64,000 nucleotides of DNA from Siphonodentalium dalli. Lineage: Eukaryota > Mollusca > Scaphopoda > Gadilida > Siphonodentaliidae. The stretch lies in the NCBI GenBank assembly GCA_032622095.1, contig CP136066.1, positions 55,334,609 through 55,398,608 on the forward strand, written 5' to 3'. A program made the position numbers and the translations under genes. A model generated the notes under the pieces. The model ran no database searches. It was not told the DNA's origin and worked only from the letters and a program-made list of their open reading frames with translations. Below are positions 49,451 to 62,639 of the stretch, in pieces (positions within the stretch are counted from its first letter, which is position 1; every line of letters starts with the position of its first letter).

Positions 49451-50009
49451 GAAACATGTTCCCACAATTACACCGGTGACGTAAACACATGTGGTAATCT
49501 TTGTCGTACTATCGTAAATATCGGTACGATTTATACTCAAGTACGACATAACCATAATAATACAATCGCCCAGTGGATTATCGATCGACCACACAATATG
49601 AGAAACTCTACACCAGTGTACACCCACTGTGTGGCGGTAATAAACTTCATCATATATTATTGGAAACATGTCCAGACCTAAATCGTCTTGAATTGGTAAG
49701 CTAAAGCTGGCGGGGGTGCAGGAGGGGCGAACCGACCCCCTGTGAACATTTATGTCGGAAATTTGCTCATGCCGTCGGAAAATAAATGCTAACCCATGAT
49801 GACCAGATTTAATGGGAGAGAGAGCTTAATTCCGACATGCCATCTCAAATTTCCGACCATTTATCACCTTGTTCTTCGACTTAACATTAAGTTTCTTATT
49901 ATAAAAAAAACCGAACTGATATCCATTCTATAAACCAGTTAACTTTATGACCTGTTGGCTCCGTGGACTTTCGCCTTATTTGATAAACCACAAGATAGAT
50001 CTTTATTTA
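49451..50009. other. No gene seen
   Basis: AT-rich. A stretch with TTCCGAC/GTCGGAA words near 49755-49860 shows short inverted pairs only. Confidence 0.35.
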
Positions 50010-50230
50010 GAAGCAAATTTGATTTTTGAGACAGTGCAAATTTGTTTGGATTGGGTGGGATACGAACCCCGGCTCGACGACGAGCGCGCCTTGCGACTTA
50101 AAGTCCATCGGTGGCCGTGTGGTATTGACGTCGGACTTTGAGTCGCAAGGCGCGCTCGCCGTCAGGCCGGGGTTCGTATCCCACCCAATCCAAAAAAATT
50201 TGCACTGTCTCAAAAATCAAATTTGCTTCT
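50010..50230. mobile_element. Fold-back made of two inverted tRNA-like (SINE head) copies
   Basis: The right half (+ strand) reads GTGGCCGTGTGGTATTGACG (A-box-like, cf. tRNA-Ser/Leu GTGGCCGAGTGG), GGACTTTGAGTCGC, then GGGGTTCGTATCCCACCC (B-box-like). The left half is the same text in inverse. The outer arms continue with TTTGCACTGTCTCAAAAATC. Both pol III boxes are inside the pairing arms or at the loop. Confidence 0.65.
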
Positions 50231-50535
50231 AAAAATAGGCACCTGGTGTGTTGTATAGTCCCAAACATTTTCTAAGGGCCAGCTCGGCTCGGCATGTTTC
50301 GGAGGCAATAAATATAACATTGCTATATACTGTGCTATATCTCCATATATAGATCTTTACTGTTTGACAACTTAGCAGCATGGTGCCTAATTATTAGCAA
50401 CAAATTGCCAGAATTGTTATGTCATAGCAGTTTTCACAGGTGGCTTGTTTCCAGATTGACAGGTTTATGATTCTTGGAGTGATATGTCCTGACTCCATAT
50501 ATAATGCTCTGTACATTCAAATCATTCTATCCAAA

Positions 50536-51144
50536 ATGCCTCCCAAACCGAAACGTCGAACAATTATTTGTCCATTGTGTGTTGTGGATTCGCTAGTTTT
50601 TGATAGTGACTATAGGACGAGGCACAATTTGAAGTACCACCCAGAAGAAGAGAAGTCTCATAAGGCCATTCCAATAAAGGACAAAGGAGCACCAGCTAAT
50701 CCGTTTGCTGCTAGTATTTCGAAGCCAGCTAACCCGTTCGCTGCTAGTCTTTCGAAGATCGGCTGATGTTGGGCTACAAATCAACAAACCGTTGTCATCA
50801 AATGAAGATCAAGATCAGCGATCCCCCGATCAACATAAGCAATGAAATGAACCAGGATGAGTCACATGATGAAGATGACGGTGATCAAGATTCTGTGAAC
50901 AGTGAAACACAGATAGATAGAGCTACAGAAGTAACAGACGTTGACTCATTGTGTGTCTTTCTGGCCTGCTTGATAAATCCTTAGAATTTCCGACAGACCC
51001 AGCTCATTTCATGAATGTTCACATGACACCACAATTAATAGCAGAGGCTTTGAAATGTGGACCGTGTCAGCCGGGGATGAATGGGAAATTCCGACAAAAT
51101 TTTGTGAATTATCATATCTTTGTCTACTTGCATGAGCAGCCCTA
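50536..51144 (+). pseudogene. Zinc-finger protein relic, transposase-like
   Basis: From MPPKPKRR it reads a C2H2-like finger (CPLC ... H-x4-H, C-x2-C-x14-H-x4-H), then a twice-repeated KPANPFAAS(I/L)SK segment and a stop. In other frames follow an acidic stretch (DESHDEDDGDQDS) and EFPTDPAHFMNVHMTPQLIA then EALKCGPCQPG. The last piece resembles the segment that precedes the core in ZMYM/hAT-type transposases (DP...LT...GP.Q). Frame changes show decay, unless introns are hidden. The hAT assignment is tentative. Confidence 0.4.
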
Positions 51145-53391
51145 ATTTGATATTATTTAGATGCTATACATCCATGCATCGGTGTTAAACCGGAGAGTAT
51201 TAATGCATGTTTCATTCTTTTCGCCCAGAATGTGTAACGTAATATTTTTAATGCCAAACTGCACCAGAATGTACAATTTCAATTATGAAAATTCCAAATT
51301 TTTCAACTGAGGATGGGGGAACACCCCCTTCCATACCACCCCCCTGCTCGGCGCAGGGCGCCGATGTATCCGCGCATGGGGGATACTGTTGGAAAATTTA
51401 TTACTTCGCCCGCTCATTTCAGTTCAAAATGAGTCGTCTGGCTTCGGGCCTGACGCGGAATAGTATAATGAATTCGTGTCTACACGTCTGTCTACATGTA
51501 ATGTTCGTCCTGTATTGATGTGCTATATAGAACATATAAAGTATGTAGAAACCTTTACTATTCCCATTATATCCACAACCTTACCCAAGGAGGACAACTC
51601 TTAACATGGACCTTACAAATTTATAATACCACTGGTTAAGTCTCGTGCTCATAAGCAACCAGGGTTTTTATTGCTGTAGGTCTTTACTGGACATATTGCT
51701 GTAGCAGAAAGCAGTGAATGGGGCTCTACTTAAGAAATTATCTTTGATTATTTAAAAGCTCAGATGAGGACATCATGCACTATAGCAGGTATATCTTCCT
51801 GACTCAGTTCTAACGATGCATTATGTTGATTCATAAGTATAAACTAAGAACTTGTTTGCATTATAGTTTATTTTGCATCTAAAACCATCGTTGATGTGTG
51901 GTTTCGATCTATAGTTGTTCGGTTGTATGAAACTTAGATTTTCTTCTGCTGAGGATTATATTCGCGAACAATTATGTTTGTGGTTTCAGGGGGAAAACGT
52001 ACGTATCATACCGGACATACCGTTCGCCGGGTAGAATACTATGTGTTGAAATTCGAAGTGGACCTTAAAGTTTATTATTTTGACTATATTCCGGGTATAG
52101 ATAGTCCGCTTTGATGTGATTAAAGTAAAACCTCATCGTTTGATAAATGACTTCTGTTGTTATTGTTGCTTTTATTTTTGCACAATTTATTGGGTTAAAA
52201 ACCCAGTCCCTGGACCCTGGCCTGGTGACTTTCGTTGGCAATGGCAACCCAAATTACAAGTTAAATGTACGTGTGGCTATAGACTTGAATGGCTATTATA
52301 ACAGCCATGTCTCTACAATGTAACATACACAATGTGGACTGCATCAAGGGTTGGTGAATGGTTACCTTTTGGCACTTGGCTGAGTAAATAGCAGATTGTG
52401 TCCACATGAAGGTCGGGCAAACATGTTTGGTCTGGGGTATACACGTAATAGTTAGGTTCAGTTACACGTGTTGCTATTGTCATCGAAAGTCACCCGATCG
52501 ACGTCACTGACTACACGTACATGGTTACACGTTTCAATGTTTTTGTGTCCATCATCTAACATGTAGCAACAAACACTGATTGATCTTCCAATAACCAAGA
52601 TGATAATTTTGAGAAATAATATTAATGAGCGATGAACCTTATCAGCCGATATGGCCAGCTATGCCATTAATTTACATGCGAAAGTTTTATTTTAATTGCA
52701 TCAATGATTGATCGTATTTTGGATCGCTTACTACGGAATCCAACTATAGTCCACAGGGAGCTTGTCATTTAAACTGAATGACAGTTATGTAAAAATATAA
52801 ATAAAATCAAAATCAAAACTGAACACGAGTGTGTCTCTTTAACAAATGCATCTCTATTGACATAATACATTATGTACATTGACAAAATACATTTTATTAT
52901 TATATCAATAGCAATGTGTTTGTTTAAAGTGGCAAACTCGTTTTTATATTTTACCCCTATGCTATATATAGGCCTTTTGTTTACAAATGTTGCTATAAAT
53001 GTTGGTTCGGTCAATGTGTTTAGCACCACCCTTTTTCCGACCAGATGCATCTCTGTAGCAACACCATATTATAGCACATGTTACAAGTCACACCTGGTCA
53101 TTCTTTATTAATTTTCAAAAGGCGATAGCATTAGTATATAGATGTGCTTGTTTTTCGTTACGCCTATAAATATAAGCCAAATTTATGCTTTCGTGACATG
53201 GATGGTTTTATTTTGTAAACAAATCATTTTGTACTTTATTGTGGGATCAAAAATTCTAAATTATTTTCATTTTGCCAAATGAAAATCATATTTTGCCAAG
53301 CGGCAAAACGACTTTGGTTATGCCAACAACTCTATCAACACGTTTTTAATCTGATAACACACGAGACAGAGCCATTGTGTGTGGTGATGTT
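51145..53391. other. No gene seen
   Basis: GTAGGTCTTTACTGGACATA then TTGCTGTA at 51678 repeats 48358-48383. The TTTCGTTGGCAATGGCAAC segment near 52230 recurs near 56602. No exon recognised. Confidence 0.4.
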
Positions 53392-53439
53392 TAAAAAACT
53401 ACAAATGTAATCCCCTTTCTTTGTTGAGGCGCCCTAGGC

Positions 53440-53690
53440 GATGTAGCCCTTCTGCATTTAGTGAAGCGGACGGAACCGATTTCAGAAAGTTTAGTCCATC
53501 GGCACCACACACTGGCTTGTGATACATCATTTTGAAGGTTATGGCATTCCGCATCAGATAGGACCCGGTGTGAAATATACAAATGATGCAAAAGATGATT
53601 TTTAGCTGATTAAGTGCCAAAATTCAGCAAAAATCCCTGTTTTAGTAAAATTCGGCAAAATGAGAAATAAAAGTATAGAAACGCGAACCT
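53440..53690 (-). repeat. Inverted copy of the 57.9-58.1 kb repeat
   Basis: Nearly the whole segment (GGTGTGAAATATACAAATGA, TTTTTAGCTGATTAAGTGCC, AAAAGTATAGAAACGCGAAC) is the reverse complement of 57888-58130. Confidence 0.88.
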
Positions 53691-54714
53691 GTGCTTAGTG
53701 AACTTTTACCGTAGGTCGTCTGCACCCTGGCACCGATGGAAGCCAAAGTTTGTTTGTATCTGGGTGCAGAAATGTTATCCAATGCGGTCGCATAGCCTAC
53801 TCTTCTTCGATACACATAGAGGGTTTTTAGCGACCAATGGGCATGAACTACCCACGAGACGGCACAACCATTAAGGTGAGCTCGCGATCTCACCACATCT
53901 ATTCGTGGCTCAACCCTGCAAGTTGAGCCAAGGGGTCGTGTTTGGAATGAACCTGCAGCCACCCGGGTCTTGATGTTCCCCCATGGCTGCCACTTCCCTT
54001 TAATCATATAATATAATATTTATTTTACATCAACAGTACTGTACAAACAGTATATACACTGTAATTATGTGGCTCTCCTATCTGGGAGTCATCATCCACG
54101 ACTTTGCCCTATGGGGACCTTCCCACAGTATTTGTGGTGTTAATGCGTCACGATCTTCTTGGTCACAGCAATCAAATCGAGCCTTGTCATCAACCTTGCG
54201 ATGTTATTTAATTATATATATCGTCCTTGAATCCCCCTTGGGGTACAATGGCGCCGTTCTTGGGTTGGGCCACATTTCTTGGAATATGATGACGAACAGA
54301 TGCCGTAATATCTCCAAGGCCTTGGTCATTACATGTCGAATTTATCTGACCATGTATGTCTGCCAATGTGTCAGGAAGAATATATTTCTCCTGTGCATTT
54401 GGTTTCACTTCAGGATAGGGTGGTTTTGGTTCAGCTCTTTGAAACCCATCCTAATTGCTTATATGGTAGCAGAAACTACTGCTGTATTGTCATGTGATCA
54501 TATAGACCCATACTAGGTTCGTTAAGCTTTCTGAGCATTTGTTAATTTCCAGGAGTCACATATGGCATATTCTGCCAATATCTGTGTTCTCTACCATAGC
54601 TGGTGCCTGATCCGTGCTGCTTATCGCGGTATAAGTGGGCTCGTGATAATCAGTTTCAATAGTTCCAATTCCTTCTGGGGAATTTGTGTTGATGTGCTCT
54701 GACAAGTGACGAGA

Positions 54715-55880
54715 CTATACTATCTCTGGCAGAGTTTCCGATGAGTTAGATGATACAACTCGGTATGCCTTATTCGTTTCGTTGGACTCAATGATCAGCA
54801 ACTCGTGTGCTACATCATTTATGTAACATATGGTATTTATCTTCCGATAAGTAGTCATACAGTTTCTTGAGAGCATGGAAACTGTTGCTCCAGTACCAAT
54901 CAGAAACCTCACTGGCTGCCCATACAGATTGCAATCTAAATACAGCCCCCTCCCTCTCTTCAGAAGAGCTGTATCTAACAAACTCGTTGGAGTTACGATG
55001 TCCACTTGTGTTCTTCTGGTCTCCACTACCACGATATGCATTATGGCACATGTCGCGTGGATTGTGAGAAGTTCTGCATCTGGTGCGTTCGTTCGTGTTA
55101 TAATCAGGATTATCATTATAATTATGTCCCCAGGACTTTTTCTCCTTGTTTTGGCTCTCCAAGTTTGTCATTCTTTGTTAATCTCCCCTTTACACCTCTT
55201 CACATCAGTCAATATTTGTTTTATGTCCTTCATCTCAGAGATGGACTGTGATGTCTCGGACGGTTGTGAGCTATTTTGAGCTTTCCCATTAGAACCAGTT
55301 TGGGGCTTCAGTTCATCTCTTATCTTTTTTAGTTCTTCAAACTCTATATTTTTGCTTTGTGTTGTGTCTGCTTCATTTACTACCCTAGCATAGTGTTTAG
55401 CCCTGTTTTTCAGACTTGGCAAAAGCCTCTAATTCAAATGTATGTCTTATGCTCTCACCAAGAGAGACCAGTCGTGCTTGTTGTACAATGAGCCGTATAT
55501 ATATATCTGTATCATACAACCCACCAATGAATTGGTCCTTTGCCAAGGTGTCTCTCAATTCATGTGTTGCAGTATGATATAACATATTGGTCAGACGTCC
55601 GTAACTCCCCCCTTGCCCTTTGCCGTCGTGCGCGCAATTGTACCATCTGGTCAGTCTGGTTTTTGGCAGCAAATCGGCCTGTTATCGCAACAACAAGAAC
55701 GTTGTAGTCTTCTTCCCGTCCTGGGAGTAGGTCACCGAGTGTTCCTTGTGCCAATCCTCTCAAGGATGTGCATAGATAAAGGCCCATGTCATCAATTTCC
55801 AATCCATTTATATTGGAACAAATTTCAAAGTGTGCTTGGTAATCTAACCATGATCTTGTGACATCATATAGCTATCTGGT
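54715..55880 (-). pseudogene. Ty3/Gypsy-type retrotransposon gag-protease relic
   Basis: On the - strand from 55880 down: a gag core (WLDYQAHFE, GLYLCTSLRGLAQGTLGDLL, then YNVLVVAITGRFAAKNQTDQ and LRDTLAKDQFIGGL), a Lys/Glu-rich linker, a eroded nucleocapsid region with scattered Cys/His, and a retropepsin-like segment where the D(T/S)G triad reads GTG (FLIGTGATVSML, about 54865-54905). Pieces lie in at least three frames. No reverse transcriptase or LTR was found next to it. It is a dead fragment; both frameshifts and the lost catalytic Asp argue against activity. Confidence 0.8.
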
Positions 55881-57109
55881 TTTTCACCGGATTTTCTAGA
55901 ATTTTTTTGGTTCGGGCGATATTTAGCGCAATGCATTACAATGGATGCCTACCGTAAATCATTATTTGCTGTGTTGGAACTTGACAGCTTACGCATAATA
56001 ACCTACTGCACGCATGAATTACGCATATGGTGCTACATGTACATCACTAGAATATGTGTTCTTTCTATCAGTTGTCGATTTTCAATAGCTGTAGTTACGA
56101 TTACGGATTCGAGAAACCCAAGTATATGGGCACGCGAGTTTTGCATGCATTCATCTAGTGTACAACTAACAATATTTATCATGTAAACAACATAATTAAA
56201 TACAAACATAACTATATCACAATACTGTATGTGGCAAGAAGATTGAATGCAATGGACGGCACTGTTTTCTCCCAAATGGACTCGCAATCGTCACTTCTGT
56301 AAAAATGTGTTTAGACCGTACGAAACACATACGCCTACTATAAGCTATACTCGTAATTCCTATATGTATAGTACTACTATAATGGTAGTTCTTACCAACA
56401 ACCCATTTGGGAAAAGTAACGACGTGGTCACCGCTACTGAAGAATTTAACAAAAGTTCATTAAGCACATGTTCGTCGATTGATATAAAGATTGGACACCA
56501 CTCTGATACACATTTCGCAATGCTGCACATTTGACACAAAACGTCTAAACAGTTGTTTGATGGTGTACGTGTAAGCGGAATGGTCATGTGAGTCAGGTGA
56601 TTTCGTTGGTAATGGCAACACATGTTACAAGTTACATGCATGTACTGTGGCTGGACCTGGTTATTAACAAACACTAAACCTCCAAATATGTATAATCTTA
56701 TACAACTGTGAAGCTATATTATGCGAAGTAAACATATACAATGATGTAATTTCTTCAACTCAAGTAGCTATCAAACGCCTCAGCTTGATAAGGTATGTGT
56801 ATAATGCATTAATGTGTATAGGAATATTCCGTGTTTGTCTCATCTTGCAATGTATTGTACTGTTGGGGCGATGGGTGCAATAACGTAACCAAACAAATGT
56901 GACAGAAGATGATACAGTCCGAAAACATTCATATGCATTATGTGTCTCGTCAACTCTTGAGAGTATGTCCTGGATTATTGTTCAAAATGGAATTGAATTA
57001 TCACCCATCTAGATGGGCAAAACAAGTTTATATTTCACGATTTTCGGTCTACTTTCATCAGAAAACTCCGAAATGTTGCCATCTGTAAATTATACCATGG
57101 CGTTATCAT
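55881..57109. other. No gene seen
   Basis: AT-rich. A TTTCGTTGGTAATGGCAACA segment near 56602 repeats 52230. Confidence 0.4.
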
Positions 57110-58130
57110 AATGTATATCTCGAAGTGGGTAGACTTCAATATAATAGCACAAAACAATCAGAGTTGTGCTTTTGTATTCTGCCATACCGAAATTTCTAAA
57201 ACTGATTTTGTTTCTTCTGAATTTTGGGGTGGGGGTGACACAATCTACCACCACATAGCATCTATGGCAAAGAATGACATCCTTATCCTACAATCATATG
57301 CAGTATATATTTCCACAAGTTTTCTATATTATATACGGGATTTCCATTCAATGCAATACTGAATAATCGCCTATTAAGAGGGGCGAAACAACTGAAAATG
57401 AATGATTTTTTGTCTATTTTCCCCGTAAATTTAAGAAATTTTCACATTTATCACCGCAATTATGGCATTTCATTACTTTGTATTTATAAGTGTGTAACCT
57501 GCTATATCGTAGCACAAACATATCCCGAATACCTGTGCTTTTGTATTCATTTGTGCCGAATTTCCCTAAAACGGTGACTTTTTGATGAATTTTGGGGTGA
57601 GGGTTGAAATAATCTTAAATAACACATCACGTGTTAAATATGATGACATGTTCAGCATACTGTCGTATGTGGTATATATATACGCACTTTTCTAGACTAT
57701 ATACGATATCCTTGGTCAAAACAATATTGATCTATCGCCCATTAAGTGAGGTAAAAAATTTGAACAATTGCGCTGTTTTGACTATTTGTACAATAAATCT
57801 TAAAAAATTCTTCGTTATATCAGAGAAATCGTACCACTATCATAGTAAATATATCTAGAGGTATATAGACTACAATATTTTAGCGCAAAATGTTCGCGTT
57901 TCTATACTTTTATTTCTCATTTTGCCGAATTTTACAAAAACAGGGATTTTTGCTGAATTTTGGCACTTAATCAGCTAAAAATCATCTTTTGCATCATTTG
58001 TATATTTCACACCGGGTCCTATCCGATGCGGAATGTAATAACCTTCAAAATGATGTATCACAAGTCCGTGTGCGCTGCCGATGGACTAAACTCCTACTTC
58101 TAGTGAGCTTTTTGAGTTTGTCCGCTCTAC
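57110..58130 (+). repeat. Diverged tandem repeat, three units of about 370 bp
   Basis: The motif series GTGCTTTTGTATTC - TGCCGAATTT - TGAATTTTGGGGTG occurs near 57165-57235, 57535-57600 and, more diverged, 57895-57965 (CTATACTTTTATTTC, TTGCCGAATTTTACA, GCTGAATTTTGG). The third unit is the one present in inverse at 53440-53690. Confidence 0.75.
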
Positions 58131-58204
58131 TAATTAGCATGGATTGATACATTGTTCTTTGGCATTACATAGATATAGTCATATATTTTAAAGAATCAAG
58201 TTTC

Positions 58205-58540
58205 CACAAATGCATTAAAGTGATGTGAAACACTCCGGTAGGGTGATCAAATAGAAATAGAGAATAATCATGTTCAAAGTTGTTATTTTTACAAATATTA
58301 TATCTAAATTGACAACTCACACCGTCATTCTTATATGTTAATTAAATGAAGTGAGTTTATCGCCGATAGAAGCAGTAGTAAATATTTACATTTTAGCGTA
58401 GTTCAGACGATGTTTTCTATGGATTGATGCGGTCAATTTGCTTGATATTTTCGGTGATGTTAGTAGAATGCTACATTCCTCCAGTTGGCATAGCACCTGA
58501 ATACAAACATATTAGTTTCATGCACCCGAACAAGTACATA
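58205..58540. repeat. Dispersed repeat, family C copy 3
   Basis: AAAGTGATGTGAAACACTCC through CAGTTGGCATAGCACCTGAA and GCACCCGAA follow the copy at 15834-16200 in order. Confidence 0.8.
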
Positions 58541-59253
58541 ATATGTCTTTAATTTTGCTTTGAAGTAATTTGACAACTTCTTTGAGAATACTGCAAAAGT
58601 ATTTTCATTTGGCATCAATTCTAGACCAGTGCGGTCCCTGTTTATTTAAATGCAGGAGCAGGAATCCACATCAACTAGACATGACCCCAATTCACATGGC
58701 TGGTTTATACCTTTTTAGAAATAGTCTGGTTAGTTTCAAGTGGCAAAACAGTTACTATTGTCATTGTGTCAGGACAGTCAGGTGACCTTCTTAACTGTGA
58801 ACCATCGTCAAAAAGTCCACAGATGTTGACAGATGCAGGATAAATGTCCAACAATGTACTCATTGTCTGCACTTAGCTAAACTTTCTGCCATATTTGTTT
58901 CTATAGACAGGCTGTCATCGCTATATTCAGAACGTGGGTGGCTCGATTGATGAAAGCCGAATTCAACAAAGATGAATTCGCTGTGAAAGTCGCTTTCGGT
59001 GGCCATGTTTTTCATTGAAATATGGAAAGTTTGATGGCTCCCATCTAGTGGTCACACAAAAGATGAATTTGGTGATGATCGAATGAGGGATGTTGTCAGT
59101 GGGTGAGCCAAAGAATTTAGTCATTTCAGGAACACATACATCTCGAATCCAGTTTTGGCGATTTTGGGATTAGTGGTTACAGTGTCCGGAACGGGTGGAT
59201 TAACACTCTCATTTGGCAGAATTATAGTAAAATATTCTAGAAGTTTTTGTATA
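58541..59253. other. No gene seen
   Basis: A 71-codon frame at 58570-58785 has several Cys but no recognised pattern. Confidence 0.35.
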
Positions 59254-59644
59254 TTAAAGGTACACAATCCGATTCGATGGTCCCCATATCCCAACAACAA
59301 CAACAACATTTCTTGAAATGTCGTTTCAGTTATCAGAATCGATTAATTGACAAAAAATAATGATAACCACTGTTAACTATGCCCCAAAAGTGTTATATAT
59401 TAAATGTTGTTCAACGCAATTTTGTATCGAGAGTGCATGTATATGTCGGTCGGCATTCGCCGATTATTTGCCACGCCGCCAAATATTCCAGGCGATAAAA
59501 TTAGTAGATTTCAAAAATCGATATCTGATAACTCTGAGCTTTCTGAATGGGTTCCTCTAATCGAATCAGATATTTTACACACCCCACCCCCCGCAGCAAA
59601 ATAAATAGTAATTTAGGAGCGTTAATTCTGATTGTGCATCTTCA
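59254..59644. mobile_element. TTAA-flanked MITE, family B copy 5
   Basis: Begins TTAAAGGTACACAATCCGAT, ends GATTGTGCATCTTCA with the last TTAA mutated; internal (CAA)n as in copy 3. Confidence 0.78.
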
Positions 59645-59721
59645 GATGTGAGTCTAGTCATCCTTGCGTATATATACTTGCCTTGAGGGCTACTGAATGA
59701 AAGGCTACAGTGAGGAGTATT

Positions 59722-60130
59722 TTATAGGCCCAATTAATTTTCGAACCCCCAGATCACATTATAAAATTTATGCCATATTATATACCATTTGAAAGGGGAA
59801 GCTCCAAAACATTGTATTTTCAACTTATTCGATGTAATAAACTGTGAACATGTTGTTTTTGTTGAGATAAAGACGTCTGTTCTGTGCTAAAGTTTCTGCA
59901 CAAATTATATTATTTTCAATGGAAGAGGAATAACTCTATATATTTAGATATTCCATTGAAAAAATATACTGTTATTTGAATTATGTTGCATTCTGGGAGT
60001 CATAACGGAAGAAAGGATTTTATGATTTCAGCTATTTTCTATTACTCCATGGGCGCCTTCTCGACACAGACGTTCCACATGGTGATGAATTATAGTATTT
60101 TAATCATAGTTTGTGGCATAGATTTTTAAG
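59722..60130. mobile_element. Family A copy 4, right end lost
   Basis: TAGGCCCAATTAATTTTCGA then ACCCCCAGATC; a single copy of the segment tandemly expanded at 3345-6140; then GAAAGGGGAAGCTCCAAAAC as in the other copies. Confidence 0.78.
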
Positions 60131-60309
60131 CATACCAATGTTGACAAATAAATTAATAACTGGCCACTAAATAAGCTCACAAAAGTTACACAAACACGTA
60201 CCATTCAAAAAGGGGGGAAGTGATATTCAAACAGGTGATTCTCACCCACTGACCAAACATCATCACCAACATATAGCGGGGACATGGGCATTGAGTTCGC
60301 CCCGTTCTC

Positions 60310-60890
60310 ATCAACTTTAACATGTATTAGCAGGGGGGGGGGGGGGGTGGAAAAAAGTTTTTTTCCGGGCACGTATGCTGGGGTGGGTGGTGGGTGGTCG
60401 ATAGGACCAACAAACAATTTTTTCCTGCAAGTCTTTTTGACTGTTTTTGCAATGAGTTTGGCTTAAAACACATCTATATGTCAATATTAACATAAATGAC
60501 AAATTTCATGATGATCAGACAAACAGTATAGCCTTTAGCCCATGCTAATGGATTGAATATTGAAATCCAAGATGGCTGCTGGCAGCCATGTTTTTTTGGA
60601 CCGGATGACCCCAAAATGACTTGTTCCTATTTACATGTCAATGTTAACATCCATGACCAATAGTATGCACAGAAATTCATATACAGCTGTTTACAGTGAA
60701 TTTCCCCCCGCAAATCTCTGTTTTAGTGTTAAAAGGTGTCCAAAAATGTTCGAAAAAAAAAACTGCCGAAAACGGAAAAAAAATTGGACGCGAGGGTGGG
60801 TGGGTCCCAACAAGGGTCAAAAGTCAAAAATCAGCATACGTGCCTGCAAAAAAATTTCGACTCCCCCTGGTATTAGCAGCAATAAGACAA
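60310..60890. repeat. Inverted pair with poly-G and GCAGGCACGTATGC motif
   Basis: TATTAGCAGGGGG then TTTTTTTCCGGGCACGTATG (60324-60375) is mirrored by GCATACGTGCCTGCAAAAAA then CCCCCTGGTATTAGCAGC (60834-60882). A third, single copy (poly-G, TCGGAAAAAACATTTCAGGC, ACGTATGG) is at 20219-20261. Confidence 0.7.
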
Positions 60891-62639
60891 AGCATGTACA
60901 AATGCGTCAAATACAAAAATAAGTAAGCGATCCAATTCAAAAAATTTCTCCTCGGTTCTCAATGATAGAAAAACAATGTTGAAAACTAAATACGGATAAC
61001 TATTTACAAAGCCCGTCTGTGTTACAGTAAATCCTGTTCGGTGATTGGTCAACTGCCAGTTGGGTCATCTGTTTCATAGCATGAACAGAAAAACACACAC
61101 CGTAACACGAACACGACGTCACAAATTGTTGACCTAATCTGACATAATCACAAAATTAAGCGGTCAGCAGAGTAATTGGGCGTGGCTTTAAAAATTCAGC
61201 CGAATTACATCTGAGAGGGGGACCACCCCACCCCCTCTGGCATCCGGCATCCGGCCTAAAATGGGGGGTGGCATCTGGAATACTCCATAACAGAGGGTGG
61301 CATCCGGAATACTATTTATACCAATTTAACCCATTGTTGCCAAACGTTTATAGCTAAAACAAAGCATTGGTAGTATCAAATGTGCAATTCATTCTATATA
61401 TGACCATATATACTCAAAGAAAGAATGAGACGTGGGAGTACTATGCAACTATCCCTTTACGTTGTTCCATTCCGTCTCCGTGTCACAGCATAAAAACCTT
61501 CCATGGGGGGATTCTGGGTCGGGTTTAGCCTCTTCAATGATATTTTTGTTTTGAAATTCGTCACACCCAACGATGCGGTCCACTGAGTAACACCATATAC
61601 TCATTGATGAGGAGGGTTTTTAGCTCCGATAATGAAATATTGGTTCCATTTGACAGAGACAAACAAAAACTCCGCTGTTCCGGACGGCGTGATGAACTGA
61701 ATTCCATCCGGATGGATTAGTCCAGGAGATATTGGTCGACATATGCACCCCCCCCCCCCAGGACTCAACTTCATCCCACTAATGTCATCTTAATGTCATC
61801 TTAATGTCTCCTCTAATTTTTTTCTGTTGTTAACAAGAAAAACGAGAGGCCGATCACGATCGGCAGATGTTAACCCATCCCTTGGCGATAAAAATTTAAT
61901 ATGATCAGATAAATGAGAGTTTTGGTGTTGAATTATAGAGTATACTGTTATGTACTATTATAGACAAATGTACATAACACAAATTATTGGAATTTATGGG
62001 TCACTGGCAATTATATAAGAGAATGCACTGGTACAGGATCTGTAATGCTAAACCACCACAGCCAGCAAGTCCGTGGGTTAAATGTGTAGGTGTGACCTGG
62101 ACATGGAATACTTGGGTTAAGAGAGTCCAATTTAAGTTTACAATAATAATGTGTCCTAGTATACAGATAAGTAACCTCACCACTGACCCATTAATATCAA
62201 TTATATAGCACAGCTGTCAAAAAATCACAGGAATTGTTTATGTTGAACACTGACCTCTATTAAACCAATAACAATTATAATGATATCAGACCATCTGAAG
62301 ATAAAACTCTGCAGCACAGATGTCCAAGTCTACTGTTAATATCATGTGATGTTTATTGTTGAATCTTATTTTAAATTAGATACCATAGCCTTCTTTATCA
62401 GATTATTTGCACATTGGCATAAGAGACATCAGAAAATAATATAGCTTTATCAATAGCTATTAAAGTAGTCCAAATGCAATTGGTGAATTAATTAAAAAAT
62501 TAAAGGGACACATTGGAAATCTTTTTATCAACTTGTATCATAATCATCAATATCTAAATGAAAACAAATGACAATGTCAATGACATTTTTTTTATTATTA
62601 TTATAAAAGTTAAAAAAAAAAAAAAATTAAATAGATTTT

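Noticed and set aside
50007-50232. Genuine tRNA gene
   Set aside because: A- and B-box-like text is present but a normal cloverleaf could not be drawn, and the region is a fold-back element.
54815-55279. + strand ORFs of 66-134 codons
   Set aside because: Antisense to the Gypsy-type gag-protease relic, which has clear family motifs.
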